A DNA stretch of 43,029 bases from a bacterium TMED88. Its GTDB lineage: Bacteria > Myxococcota_A > UBA9160 > UBA4427. The translations under genes were made by a program, and so were the position numbers. The notes under the pieces were generated by a model. It was given only the letters and a program-made list of their open reading frames with translations, did not search any database and had not been told where the DNA came from. Of the stretch, positions 7,644 through 17,252 are shown one piece after another. The first letter of the stretch is position 1. Each line of letters begins with the position of its first letter. The DNA is taken from assembly GCA_002171515.1 (NCBI GenBank), contig NHEP01000038.1, positions 1-43,029 on the forward strand. Direction: 5' to 3'.

Positions 7644-9113
7644 ATGGCCACCGATTTTTCTCCAGACCTGAGTCCGTCCGCGAGCCGCGATCTCGTCGAC
7701 GACGCTGAACTCCGCCGCCTTCTTCTTCTTCTGAAGCGTTGCTTTGAGCGGATCGTGGTGGCCCATTCAAATGGCCATGTGATCTGGCTCAGTGATTCCA
7801 CCGCGCGTGATGCATCGCTTCGCCTCCCGATGGCGCTGAGGTTGGTTGAAGCCCCGACCAGCGAAGCAGGTCAACCTCCACTCGCCGAGCTCGTTGCGGA
7901 CGGGTCCCCGGCCCCGGGCCCTGGGGTTCAAGAGGCAGGGCCTACGCCCAGCCCCTTCAAAACTTTTACCATCGGACGACAATCCGGAGCACCCTTGGTG
8001 GTCGGCGTCGCTTCGGCGAGGAGCGGTCCCGTCCCCGGACCAAGCTCACTGCAAACCTCAGATGGGACAATGCTGGCGCCGGTCTTTGAGACATGGGGGG
8101 CGGGGGTCTTGGCCCTCGACGGTGCCGGGGGTCTCTCCTACGCGAACCCGGCCGCTGCGGAGCTCTTGCGCCTGGGGCGCGATGGATTGGTCGGCCGACC
8201 GATCGCGTTTCTGACCCAGCGATGCCACGAACTCGCAAAGAGTCTGATCGCACTGAGCGCTGTCGCCCCGGGACCAGGCCAAGAACCTGAGCCCGCACCG
8301 ATGGCCGTTGAGCTCGAAGATGGACGCGTTTCGCATCTCCAAGTTGAAGCACAGACCGTGGCCGGTCGATGGGTGATCATTTTACGCGACGTCACAGCTC
8401 AGGTTGCCGCGCGAAGAAGCCTCGAACGAAAAAACAGCGATCTCGAAGGATACGTCCAAGGCGTTTCACATGACCTAAGAAGTCCTCTGGTCTCTCTCGT
8501 CGGCTTCTCAAGGCTGCTTAGGCAAGACTATGGAGACCGCCTCGAGGAAACCGGACGTCACTTCGCGGACCGGATCGAGCAAGCGGCGGACACGATGCGG
8601 GTCCTTCTCGACGACCTGCTTGAAATTTCGCGGAGTCAGAACAGTCACGAACCGAGGTCGATGACCGACCCTCGGCCCATCCTTGATCAGCTCAAGGCCG
8701 AACTCAAGCTTCGACTCGAAGAAATTGAAGCGACCCTTTCCATCCCGGCCGCACCACCTTGGATCTATTCGGACCGGGCTCGCCTCTACCAGATCTTTTC
8801 CAACCTAGTCGGCAATGCTGTCCAGCACATGGGCAACTGCGGGAATCGCATCATCGAGGTTGAAATCGAGGATCACCAAAACGGGAGCCTGATTTCAGTA
8901 TCGGATCAAGGGCAGGGCATCCCGGAGGACGAGCTCAACCGTGTTTTTCAGCCCTTTTACTCTGAGGGCCAAAGCCACCGAGCGGGATCCGCCAAGGGAG
9001 TCGGGCTCAACATCGTTCAAAAAATTGCGGAAGCGCATGACGGGCGAGCTTGGGCCGAAAACCAGGACTGCGGCGGAGCACGTCTCCACGTCTTTCTCCC
9101 TCATCCCCATTAA
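7644..9113 (+). CDS. PAS-domain sensor histidine kinase, orphan
   Basis: Cytoplasmic two-component sensor kinase of 489 residues without transmembrane segments. A divergent N-terminal part of about 140 residues is followed by a PAS-like domain (VFETWGAGVLALDGAGGLSY onward). The HisKA helix has SHDLRSPLVSLVGFSRLL, with the phospho-accepting His at about residue 276. The HATPase_c domain has an N-box (IFSNLVGNAVQHM), G1 (VSDQGQGIPEDELNRVFQPFY) and G2 (GSAKGVGLNIV). The start at 7644 is preferred because upstream codons are not protein-like. GAGGAG lies 16 bases before it, rather far. No response regulator gene is adjacent, so the partner is encoded elsewhere. The DLRSPL H-box resembles phytochrome-type and cyanobacterial soluble kinases. 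Confidence 0.88.
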   Translation: MATDFSPDLSPSASRDLVDDAELRRLLLLLKRCFERIVVAHSNGHVIWLSDSTARDASLRLPMALRLVEAPTSEAGQPPLAELVADGSPAPGPGVQEAGPTPSPFKTFTIGRQSGAPLVVGVASARSGPVPGPSSLQTSDGTMLAPVFETWGAGVLALDGAGGLSYANPAAAELLRLGRDGLVGRPIAFLTQRCHELAKSLIALSAVAPGPGQEPEPAPMAVELEDGRVSHLQVEAQTVAGRWVIILRDVTAQVAARRSLERKNSDLEGYVQGVSHDLRSPLVSLVGFSRLLRQDYGDRLEETGRHFADRIEQAADTMRVLLDDLLEISRSQNSHEPRSMTDPRPILDQLKAELKLRLEEIEATLSIPAAPPWIYSDRARLYQIFSNLVGNAVQHMGNCGNRIIEVEIEDHQNGSLISVSDQGQGIPEDELNRVFQPFYSEGQSHRAGSAKGVGLNIVQKIAEAHDGRAWAENQDCGGARLHVFLPHPH

Positions 9114-9216
9114 GCCGGCTGAGTTCAAGCGAGAACATCAACGCGAATCGCTTGCCCGTCGGTTGGGCATCGCATAGCGTACCGACCGAGTCTTCTTACA
9201 TCGACATCGGATCGAC

Positions 9217-9975
9217 ATGTATCCCGAGATCTACAGAATTCCAGGAACAAGCATCGCGATCAGTTCCTTTGGTGTGATGCTGGCCATCGCATTCTTGGTC
9301 GGATACTGGATTGCGATCAAGCGGATGGAAGAAGAGGGGATCGACCCGACCCCTGCCCCCAATTTGCTTCTGTGGATTATGCTGGGGGGTGTCGGCGGCT
9401 CAAAGCTTTACTTCGCCATCGACGTATCGATCCGAGAGGGTTACCCCTTCTTCGATCTGCTGTTCGCGAGAGCCGGCATCACCTTCTACGGAGGCCTGAT
9501 CGGTGGCGCGGTAGCGGCGATTCTCGCGGCGCTGAAATATGGGATGCCGATCCGAGGTCTCAGCGCTTGCGTTGCCCCATCCCTCGCCGTCGGCCAGGCC
9601 CTAGGCCGCATTGGCTGTTTCCTCGTTGGCGACGACTACGGTAAAGCCAGTGATGTCCCGTGGGCGGTGGCCTTCCCACAAGGCGCGCCCCCGACCGATG
9701 TCCCGGTGCACCCCACCCAGCTCTATGAAGCCGCGTGGCTATTTCCGGTCGCAGCTTTTCTGTGGTGGCGGCGTAAGAAGAGCCCGTTTCTCTTTGGTGA
9801 GTATCTGGCGCTTAACGGAGCCGGGCGCGTCGTCATTGAAAACTGGCGCGTCAACGATCAAGTACTGTTCGGCCTGACGGAACCGCAATTGATCGGTGTG
9901 GGCTTGATCGTGGTCGGGGTCTCACTCTGGATCTATTTCAAGCGGGCGGACGCGGCGGCCCAAGCCGCCCAATAG
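9217..9975 (+). CDS. lgt: Prolipoprotein diacylglyceryl transferase family protein
   Basis: Inner-membrane enzyme that transfers diacylglycerol from phosphatidylglycerol to the lipobox cysteine of prelipoproteins. The 252-residue product has about seven hydrophobic segments. It begins with the usual MYPEIYRI, followed by TFYGGLIGG, the signature region GRIGCFLVGDDYG, VHPTQLYEA and a late ENWRVND. Compared with the classical signature GRIGNF.NGE, the Asn is Cys and the Glu is Asp, and the usual His of the FHGG loop is Tyr. As far as I recall this variant pattern is shared by Lgt proteins of several deltaproteobacterial groups, so it is probably a subtype. It ends three bases from the convergent neighbour. 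Confidence 0.88.
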   Translation: MYPEIYRIPGTSIAISSFGVMLAIAFLVGYWIAIKRMEEEGIDPTPAPNLLLWIMLGGVGGSKLYFAIDVSIREGYPFFDLLFARAGITFYGGLIGGAVAAILAALKYGMPIRGLSACVAPSLAVGQALGRIGCFLVGDDYGKASDVPWAVAFPQGAPPTDVPVHPTQLYEAAWLFPVAAFLWWRRKKSPFLFGEYLALNGAGRVVIENWRVNDQVLFGLTEPQLIGVGLIVVGVSLWIYFKRADAAAQAAQ

Positions 9976-9978
9976 ACG

Positions 9979-10923
9979 TCAGCCTGAGCTGAGGGTCTTG
10001 AGGTGCGATGAAAGCGCGGCGGCCGCCGCAATCACATCCCGACCCTCTTCCTCGGGCCGCAAGCTCTCGACATGAAGGAGCGCCGCCAACGCCTGATTGA
10101 CCCACTCCGGCTTCGTGCCGCAGTCTCCCGCCTCGACCCATTGGGCGAGGAATTTGACGCTGCCCCCGTAGTCACGGGAGAAAAAAGCCAACATACCCTG
10201 GGCATAGGCCGCCACGCCTTGGATCTCGACGCGAGCCGGCGCCCTGCGATGGGCTTCGGCGAGCGGACCGAGAGCCTCTGCGTAGTACGCGCTCTCAAGG
10301 TACGAAATCGCCGCGTTGAAATAACCCGTCGCCGCATCCCCGAATATCGAGTGAAGCAGGCTATCGAGCCCCTCCGGATAAACGGCCTCCGCGGCTTCCT
10401 GATTCTCGCACAGACTGCGGGCTGTGATTCCATCGGCCGCGGACTCGACCATGACCCTGCGGAGCTGTTTGCCGGTTTGCTCGAGCAAAACTTGGACCTC
10501 GGCAACGGACTCTTCCAGCCGCTGTGCGGAAAGTGACAAGTTTTTTTCGAACTCCGCAAGGAGTTCGCGGGTCTCGGGGTCCGCCGAGCCTTGAAAAGCA
10601 CGGACCCGGGGCCCGTAGCGCTCCTGTTGGTAAAGATTCTCTCTAAGCTTCATCGCTTCATGAAACAAAGATCCCACGGCCAAATCGAGCAAAGTCCCGC
10701 CCTTCATATCGAGGGCGTCATCCTCTTCCGAAGGACGAAAGATCGCGTGACAGGCTTCTTTGAGGCGGAACAGCGCGCTCCGCGAATCCTCGCCCACCCA
10801 AGAGCGAACCTCCTCGAAGCGCAGTTCACCCTCTCCGCGGCGACCAAAGAGGCGATTCGCGCGGTCATGAACTGCCAGAAAATCCCGAATAATATTGACG
10901 AGGCCGGAGCGCAAATCGCCCAT
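9979..10923 (-). CDS. Conserved-type helical protein with TPR-like C-terminal half
   Basis: No family recognised with certainty. The 314-residue product, taken from the ATG at 10923 (MGDLRSGLVNIIRDFL), is soluble and almost entirely helical, with no signal peptide. Residues of roughly 120-165 look like a coiled coil (EFEKNLSLSAQRLEESVAEV). The part from about residue 200 has alternating small and aromatic residues (GYFNAAISYLESAYYAEAL, then AYAQGMLAFFSRDYGGSV), suggesting two or three degenerate TPR helix pairs. It is convergent with lgt, three bases apart. No operon partner is visible. A scaffold role is possible but nothing in the sequence proves one. Confidence 0.65.
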   Translation of the reverse strand: MGDLRSGLVNIIRDFLAVHDRANRLFGRRGEGELRFEEVRSWVGEDSRSALFRLKEACHAIFRPSEEDDALDMKGGTLLDLAVGSLFHEAMKLRENLYQQERYGPRVRAFQGSADPETRELLAEFEKNLSLSAQRLEESVAEVQVLLEQTGKQLRRVMVESAADGITARSLCENQEAAEAVYPEGLDSLLHSIFGDAATGYFNAAISYLESAYYAEALGPLAEAHRRAPARVEIQGVAAYAQGMLAFFSRDYGGSVKFLAQWVEAGDCGTKPEWVNQALAALLHVESLRPEEEGRDVIAAAAALSSHLKTLSSG

Positions 10924-11081
10924 TCGGCAAGTATAGACGCACTGGGCCGCAGGCGCGCCCAATCGAGCAAGTGCCCCCCTGCACCGCGGTCAATCGAGAA
11001 GAAGAAATCAATCGACCCTCGCGGGACGTGCCGCCAGATGCGAGACTCCGTCGGAATCCGCCCGGAGCCCGCGTCGCCGCG

Positions 11082-12332
11082 ATGCAAGAACCGAAACTCG
11101 AGAAACCGACGACTGAAACCCAGGGACTTCGAAGCGGCGCGGTCCTCCTAATCGTATTCACGACGGTGGTCGTTGATTTCATCGGGTTCAGCATCCTCAT
11201 CCCGGTCCTCCCCGAGTACGCCAGTCGGTTGGGCGCGAACGCTTTTGAGGTCTCCGCGATCATTGCGATCTATGCATTGGTTCAACTTCTATTTCTCCCC
11301 GCCTGGGGCTGGGCTTCGGATCACTTTGGCCGTCGCCCTGTCATTCTGATCTCTTTGGCGGGCACCATTGCCTCCTTCGCACTGCTGATCGTCGCCAACG
11401 ATCTCGCAACCATTTACCTCTCCCGCATCTTGGGAGGCTTCTTCGCCGCGAGCATTGGCGCCTGCCAGGCCGTCGTCACGGACATCACGCCCCCTTCCGA
11501 ACGGGCAGATGGCATGGGGAAAATTGGCGCCGCCCTCGGCGTAGCCTTTGTGCTCGGACCCGCTGTAGGCGGGCTTCTGGCCGACCTTGGAACGAAAGTC
11601 CCGTTTTATGGCATATCGGGTGTGGCCATCCTGAATCTCGTGCTGGCCTACTGGCTCCTGCCCGAAACCAAACCGCCTGGGGACGGACCAACCAGCCCGC
11701 GCGAGTTTGCGGCCTCGTTGATTCCAACGCCCATTCGCGCGATCACAATGGTGCACGACCGCCGGGTCGGCTTTTACCTCTACCTCTGGTTCCACATCTA
11801 CATCGCCTTCGCCGCGGTGGAGGCGACCTTTCCCCTCTATGTCTTTCGACGCTTCGAGGCGACGACATTTGACGTCGGACTCCTCTTTGCATGGATCGGC
11901 ATCTTCATCGCTTTGACCCAAGGCGTCTTGGTCGGGCGCCTGGCCCGATTTATGTCGGAGGGGGCCATGGTGGTGGTCGGGCTGGCCGTGACGGCAGCCG
12001 GACTGGTGGCCATCAGCTGGGCACCGTCCATGCAAGCGATGTTTTGGGTCGGGCCCATCCTCGCTTTCGGGAATGGGATCTCGTTCCCGAGCTTCACAAG
12101 TCTATATTCCCAGACCTGCGAAGCGCGCGACGCCGGGGAAATGTTGGGACAAGGCAACGCAATGGGCATCACGGGGCGAATCGTCGGGGCCCTCTGCGCC
12201 GGCTACGTGATGGACGCGTATGGGCTGGCTACACCTTTCATCCTTTCCGGGATCGTGATGTTGGCCGGCTCCATCCTCTTCGCCGCGGCCTATCGACTGC
12301 TTGTGCCTGCTCAGCCACCACCCAGGGCTTGA
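11082..12332 (+). CDS. MFS transporter, TetA/MdtG-like drug-proton antiporter type
   Basis: A 416-residue major facilitator protein with about 12 hydrophobic segments. The first segment, VVDFIGFSILIPVLPEY, and the loop 2-3 motif GWASDHFGRRPVI are those of the DHA1 (TetA/MdtG) group. LGPAVGGLLADLG in segment 5 resembles motif C of antiporters, which suggests export. The substrate cannot be read from the sequence. The ATG at 11082 is chosen because upstream codons in the frame are not membrane- or protein-like and GGAG lies upstream. The gene is divergent from the helical-protein gene, with about 160 bases between the starts. Confidence 0.88.
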   Translation: MQEPKLEKPTTETQGLRSGAVLLIVFTTVVVDFIGFSILIPVLPEYASRLGANAFEVSAIIAIYALVQLLFLPAWGWASDHFGRRPVILISLAGTIASFALLIVANDLATIYLSRILGGFFAASIGACQAVVTDITPPSERADGMGKIGAALGVAFVLGPAVGGLLADLGTKVPFYGISGVAILNLVLAYWLLPETKPPGDGPTSPREFAASLIPTPIRAITMVHDRRVGFYLYLWFHIYIAFAAVEATFPLYVFRRFEATTFDVGLLFAWIGIFIALTQGVLVGRLARFMSEGAMVVVGLAVTAAGLVAISWAPSMQAMFWVGPILAFGNGISFPSFTSLYSQTCEARDAGEMLGQGNAMGITGRIVGALCAGYVMDAYGLATPFILSGIVMLAGSILFAAAYRLLVPAQPPPRA

Positions 12333-12446
12333 CTGCCCTCAGGGGCGGCCACCTCGGCGAGCCCGCGGGACGGCCAATTGTCTAGGTTGTTCGAGGGCTT
12401 GCGCTCTCCTACTCTCCGACGGTCTGTCAGCAAAGGCGAGGGAAAA

Positions 12447-14141
12447 ATGAGCGAAATCGAACGCGAGAGCATGGAAGTCGATGTCCTTTTCGTAGGCGCC
12501 GGACCGGCCAATTTGGCCGCGGCCTACCACCTGATGAAAAGCGTCGAAACCCACAACGGAAACGCCGAGGCAGAAGGCAAGGAACCCATCGAGCCCCCCG
12601 TGGTCTTGGTGATCGAAAAAGCTGCGGGGGTTGGAGACCACCAACTCTCCGGCGCAGTCATCAACCCGATCGCGCTCAGAGAACTGATGCCCGACTTCGT
12701 CGAACAGGGCTTCCCGACCGAGTATGTCACGAACGACTCGCAGTTCATGTTCTTCACCCGGGGGCCGTCCATCAAATCGCCGGTGTGCCCCCCGATGTTC
12801 CAGAAAAACGGATACCACGTGGCCTCGCTGAGCAACGTCGCCAAATGGCTGGGCGAAAAGTGCGAGGAGATGGGAGTCGAAATCTATCCCGGTTTCGCGG
12901 CAGCCCAAATCCTCACCGAAGGCGACCGCGTGATTGGCGTTCGGACGGGCGATATGGGGGTCGACCGCGACGGCAACCCCAAGCCGACTTTCCAGCCGGG
13001 CATGGACATCGTGGCCAACGTCACGGTCTTGGGCGAAGGAGTCCGCGGCACATTGAGCAAGCAGCTCATCGACCTCTTCGACATGCATGGCCTCAATGAG
13101 CAGAGCTACAAAACGGGCATCAAGGAAATCTGGCGAGTGAAGCCCGAGAACCACCAGCCCGGCCGGGTGATTCACGGTTCCCTCTTCCCGGACGCGCTGC
13201 ATCAGATGGACGGGATGTGGTTGTATGACATGAAAGATAACCTGGTTTCATTTGGCTATGTCACTTCTTTGACGACCGAAGACCCGCACAACGACCCGCA
13301 CTTGAATGCGCAACGGTTCAAAACAATCCCCTTTATGCGCAAGTTACTGGAGGGCGGAGAACTGGTTCGGTACGGAGCGAAATGCGTTCCGATGGGCGGC
13401 CTCTACTCTCAGCCGAAGCTCTACTGCAATGGCGCTCTACTCGTGGGAGACGCCGCGGGCATGCTCAATCCCATGAAGCTTGCGGGCGTCCATATGGCGA
13501 TTAAAACGGGGATGCTTGCCGCTGAAACCATCGTCGACGCCTTGGCCAAGCAGGATTTTTCGACCAAGACCCTGGGCGATTACACCGAGCGATATAAGAA
13601 CAGCTGGGCGTACGCCGAGCACATGGAGTCGCGGAACTGGGAGGGCTCAATCGATGTCTCCCCGCTGTTCCTCATCGGGCTCAATATGCCTTTCCTAATG
13701 GCAACCAAGGGCCGAGGCTTGGTTGACAAGCTCAAGGTTCACGCGAGTCACACGGCTATGAAGAAGCTCTGGGAGCTGCCTCCCAGCAAACGCGAGAAGG
13801 CCGAATTTGAATTCGACGGCAAGCTCACTTTTAGTAAAGAGCACCTTGTCGGATTCAGTGGGACGGCACACGAATCGGACCAACCTCACCATCTCAAGGT
13901 GGCTGATCCCGATGTTTGCTCAACGATCTGCACCCGCGACTACGGCAACCCCTGCGAGAGCTTCTGCCCCGCAGCGGTCTACGAAATGGTCGAAGATCCG
14001 GAACAACCCGGAATAAAGAAGCTCTTCATTCACCACGAAAACTGCGTGCACTGCAAGACGTGCGACATCGCCGATCCGTACCAAATCATCACGTGGACTC
14101 CGCCCGAAGGTGGGGAGGGTCCGGACTACACCCAAATGTAG
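12447..14141 (+). CDS. Electron transfer flavoprotein-ubiquinone oxidoreductase
   Basis: Passes electrons from reduced ETF, and thus from acyl-CoA dehydrogenases, to the quinone pool at the membrane. The 564-residue product starts with an FAD-binding dinucleotide fold (DVLFVGAGPANLAAAYHL). The ETF-QO substrate and membrane-contact domain with GVGDHQLSGAV follows, then a second FAD segment (GALLVGDAAGMLNPMKLAG). It ends with the 4Fe-4S module, whose cysteines are in NPCESFCPAAVYE and NCVHCKTCDIADP, followed by ITWTPPEGGEGPDY. GAGGGA just before the ATG at 12447 supports the start. No etfAB genes are nearby. The obvious client in this window is the acyl-CoA dehydrogenase at 20494. Confidence 0.96.
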   Translation: MSEIERESMEVDVLFVGAGPANLAAAYHLMKSVETHNGNAEAEGKEPIEPPVVLVIEKAAGVGDHQLSGAVINPIALRELMPDFVEQGFPTEYVTNDSQFMFFTRGPSIKSPVCPPMFQKNGYHVASLSNVAKWLGEKCEEMGVEIYPGFAAAQILTEGDRVIGVRTGDMGVDRDGNPKPTFQPGMDIVANVTVLGEGVRGTLSKQLIDLFDMHGLNEQSYKTGIKEIWRVKPENHQPGRVIHGSLFPDALHQMDGMWLYDMKDNLVSFGYVTSLTTEDPHNDPHLNAQRFKTIPFMRKLLEGGELVRYGAKCVPMGGLYSQPKLYCNGALLVGDAAGMLNPMKLAGVHMAIKTGMLAAETIVDALAKQDFSTKTLGDYTERYKNSWAYAEHMESRNWEGSIDVSPLFLIGLNMPFLMATKGRGLVDKLKVHASHTAMKKLWELPPSKREKAEFEFDGKLTFSKEHLVGFSGTAHESDQPHHLKVADPDVCSTICTRDYGNPCESFCPAAVYEMVEDPEQPGIKKLFIHHENCVHCKTCDIADPYQIITWTPPEGGEGPDYTQM

Positions 14142-14183
14142 GACACGGGGCAAGCAGAACCCCGCACCCGAACAGAGAACCCT

Positions 14184-14218
14184 CGAGGCCATGCTCAAAT
14201 CATTTGGGCATGGCCTCG
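14184..14218. terminator. Long near-perfect palindrome, probable bidirectional terminator
   Basis: A 35-base palindrome centred on 14201. CGAGGCCATGC pairs with GCATGGCCTCG, and CAAAT with ATTTG, interrupted by one T.G pair. It lies between the convergent ETF-QO and ribonucleotide reductase genes, the expected place for a shared terminator. Neither strand has a strong T run after the stem. Confidence 0.7.
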
Positions 14219-14369
14219 GTGATTTGCCCCAGGAAACACGGGCGGCCCACCGCGACACCGTCCCGCCTCAAAACAGCAGGAGCGCGGAGGCCGGCGAGCC
14301 ACCCCCCCAGCTGGCTCAACCGGCCACCGCGCTCCGCGGCAACTCATTCTCGATGAATCACGCGCGCTG

Positions 14370-17252
14370 TTAGCTACATCCGCTCGTCGAACCGCAGTTA
14401 GGGCATTTGTAACAAGCGCCATTACGGATCATGATGGAGCCGCAATCCATGCAAGAAGGCGCATCGGCTTGGTTGACGAAGCTGGAGCCGTGGCCTTCCG
14501 AGGAAGCACCCGCCCCGGAACCACCCGCCACGGCGCCCACCACGACCGGCGTCGCGCGATCCGCATGGCCGTCCCCTGTGGAACTACCCTCTTCCACATC
14601 CGAGGTCGAGACCTCGGCCTCAATATACCGGTTGCCGAGGTACCGAAACACGTAGTCGGTAATGGACTTCGCGATCGGGATCTCTCTGTTGTTGGTAAAC
14701 CCTGAAGGCTCAAAGCGGGTGTGGCTGAACTTATCGACCAATGCCTTAAGGGGAACACCGTACTGCAGCGCAATCGACGTCATCGTCGCAATGGTGTCCA
14801 TCAAGCCCGAGATCGTACTCCCCTCCTTGGCCATGCGAAGAAAGATTTCTCCCGGGGCGCCATCCTCATAAGAGCCAACGGTCAGATAGCCCTCGTGACC
14901 CGCAATTGAGAACTTGTGGGTAAACGCCTCCCGCTCATCGGCCAGCTTCCGCCGGCGGGGTCGATACTCGTCGAGATGCGCAACCTTCTCTTCTTCCTCT
15001 TTACCCGAGTTGAGTGGCTGAGTTCGCTTGCTGCCGTCCCGATAGACGGCGAGCGCCTTCAGCCCCAAGCGCCAACCTTCCGTGTAAGCCGCTTCGACAT
15101 CTTCGACCGAAGCGTCTTCGGGGAGGTTGACCGTCTTGCTAATCGCTCCGGAGAGGAACGGCTGCACCGCCCCCATCATGCGAACGTGGCCCATCCAGTG
15201 GATCGACCGCGTCCCGTTGGCCGCACGAAAAGCACAATCAAAGACTCCCAGGTGCTCTTCGCTGAGGCCAGGGGCTCCCTCGATGCTTTCCCGCTCATCA
15301 ATATGGGCCAAAATGGCGGAGCTCTGCTGATCGTCGTAACCCAGCTTTTGCAACGCCATGGGGACCGTGTTGTTGACGATCTTTAGGAAGCCCCCTCCAA
15401 CCAACTTCTTATATTTCACCAGCGCAATATCGGGCTCCACACCGGTGGTGTCGCAGTCCATCATAAAGGCAATCGTGCCGGTCGGCGCCAAGACGGTCAC
15501 TTGGCCATTCTTGAAACCGTGCTTTCGGCCGGCTTCCAGCGCCTGAGACCAAACCACCTGGGAGCTCTCATGCAGGTCACCCTGCACTCCTTCTTGCGAA
15601 AGGGCCCGGGCTGCATCGCCGTGCATTTCGATCACTTCCAAGAAGGGCTTACGATTCATCCGATATCGCGTGAACGGCCCCATCGCCTCAGCGATCTCAG
15701 CACTCGTCAGGTAAGCCTGGCCACACATCAGCGAGGTAATCGCGGCCGCAACATTCCGCCCCTCATCGCTGTCGTAGGGCTTACCGTTCGCCATCAGCAG
15801 CGCCCCGAGGTTCGCATAGCCGAGGCCTAGCGGGCGAAAGAGATGGCTATTTTGAGCGATGGCCTTGGTGGGGTAGTCCGCAAAGTCGACCAAGATTTCC
15901 TGAGCGAGAATGGTGATGGCCACCGCTCGCTGGAAGTCCTTCACTCGGAATCCGCCTGCCTCATCGAGGAACGTCATAAGGTTGAGGCTGGCCAAGTTGC
16001 AGGCCGTATCATCAAGAAACATATACTCCGAGCACGGATTGCTTGAGTTAATGCGACCGGACGCCTTCACAGGGTTCCAGCGATTAATGGTCGAATCGTA
16101 CTGAATCCCGGGATCTCCACAGAGATGCGCTGAGTCAGCCATTTCTCTAAGGATGTCTCGAGCCTTGAACGTTTCGACCACATCTCCACTGGTCACCGCC
16201 TTGGTATCCCAAGATCCATTCGCCTCTGCGGAACGCATGAAGGAATCGGTCACCCTCACCGAGTGATTGGCATTTTGGAAGGCAATCGAGTCATACGCAC
16301 CGCCAGGAACGTTGAATCCGCCATCATATCCGGCATCGATCAGCGCCCAAGCTTTCTTTTCCTCGTCGGACTTGCTGTTGATGAACTCTCGGATGTCCGG
16401 ATGGTCGACATTCAAAATCACCATCTTCGCCGCCCGGCGCGTCTTTCCACCCGATTTAATGACACCTGCGAATGAGTCAAATCCTCGCATGAAAGAGACC
16501 GGGCCCGACGCGACTCCACCTCCGGCCAACTGCTCGCGGGAAGAGCGGATCGAGGAGAGGTTGCTTCCCGCTCCAGAACCACCCTTAAAGAGCATGGCTT
16601 CGGTGCGCGCCAAGCCCATGATGGATTCCATCGTGTCGTCAACAGAGTTGATAAAGCACGCGCTAGCTTGCTGAGGCGTGTCCGCAACACCCAGGTTGAA
16701 CCAAACTGGACTGTTGAAGGCCATCTTCTGCTGAACAAGCAGATGTTTCAACTCAGCCCGGAAGCTGTCGACATCCGACTCGGTTGCAAAATAACCGCCC
16801 TCAATCCCCCAGTCAGCAATCCGACCCACAACACGGCCGATCAACTGCTTGACACTTCGCTCCCGCTCAGGCGTGCCGACGTGACCGCGAAAATACTTCG
16901 ACACAACCACGTTCGTCGCCAGCTGAGACCACTTGGCGGGGATCTCAACGTCTGTCTGCTCGAAGACCGTCTCGCCCTTCTCGTTACTGATATTGGCCGT
17001 CCGTAATTCCCACTCGACCTGATCGAAAGGGTCAACGCCCGCCTCAGTAAAGTGTCGGGGGATCGAAAGCCCCGCCGAACCCCGCGCTCGCCCCTTTGCC
17101 TTGCCGCGACCGGGTCGACTCTGCGCAGCGGCCGATACGGGCGTTGCTACGCCCTCGACCGTGACTCCCGGATGTCTCGTTTCACCTCGATGACTCCGGC
17201 CCTCCATCACACCGCCCCCAACGGTTTCGTCTTTCTCCACACTCACCCTCAT
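14370..17252 (-). CDS. nrdJ: Adenosylcobalamin-dependent (class II) ribonucleoside-diphosphate reductase
   Basis: Makes deoxyribonucleotides with a cobalamin-generated thiyl radical, independent of oxygen. About 960 residues from the ATG at 17252. Motifs in order: FNSPVWFNLG, QQASACFINSVDD (a substrate-site Cys), GGSGAGSNLS, NPCSEYMFLDDTACNLASLNL, APTGTIAFMMDCDTTG, and a late TSCPD-type domain (GEIFLRMAKEGSTISGL). The C-terminus is a zinc-ribbon-like tail (CMDCGSIMIRNGACYKCPNC), ending with further cysteines that probably recharge the active site. The start is uncertain: ATG at 17303 and at 17207 are also in frame, and the first roughly 60 residues are not conserved. The gene is preceded by about 0.9 kb without a gene and then two NrdR-like boxes. 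The protein is complete. Confidence 0.95.
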   Translation of the reverse strand: MRVSVEKDETVGGGVMEGRSHRGETRHPGVTVEGVATPVSAAAQSRPGRGKAKGRARGSAGLSIPRHFTEAGVDPFDQVEWELRTANISNEKGETVFEQTDVEIPAKWSQLATNVVVSKYFRGHVGTPERERSVKQLIGRVVGRIADWGIEGGYFATESDVDSFRAELKHLLVQQKMAFNSPVWFNLGVADTPQQASACFINSVDDTMESIMGLARTEAMLFKGGSGAGSNLSSIRSSREQLAGGGVASGPVSFMRGFDSFAGVIKSGGKTRRAAKMVILNVDHPDIREFINSKSDEEKKAWALIDAGYDGGFNVPGGAYDSIAFQNANHSVRVTDSFMRSAEANGSWDTKAVTSGDVVETFKARDILREMADSAHLCGDPGIQYDSTINRWNPVKASGRINSSNPCSEYMFLDDTACNLASLNLMTFLDEAGGFRVKDFQRAVAITILAQEILVDFADYPTKAIAQNSHLFRPLGLGYANLGALLMANGKPYDSDEGRNVAAAITSLMCGQAYLTSAEIAEAMGPFTRYRMNRKPFLEVIEMHGDAARALSQEGVQGDLHESSQVVWSQALEAGRKHGFKNGQVTVLAPTGTIAFMMDCDTTGVEPDIALVKYKKLVGGGFLKIVNNTVPMALQKLGYDDQQSSAILAHIDERESIEGAPGLSEEHLGVFDCAFRAANGTRSIHWMGHVRMMGAVQPFLSGAISKTVNLPEDASVEDVEAAYTEGWRLGLKALAVYRDGSKRTQPLNSGKEEEEKVAHLDEYRPRRRKLADEREAFTHKFSIAGHEGYLTVGSYEDGAPGEIFLRMAKEGSTISGLMDTIATMTSIALQYGVPLKALVDKFSHTRFEPSGFTNNREIPIAKSITDYVFRYLGNRYIEAEVSTSDVEEGSSTGDGHADRATPVVVGAVAGGSGAGASSEGHGSSFVNQADAPSCMDCGSIMIRNGACYKCPNCGSTSGCS

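Noticed and set aside
12339-13202. A 287-codon minus-strand open frame
   Set aside because: Lies opposite the ETF-QO gene, whose protein motifs are certain; the His/Asp-rich antisense product has no family resemblance.
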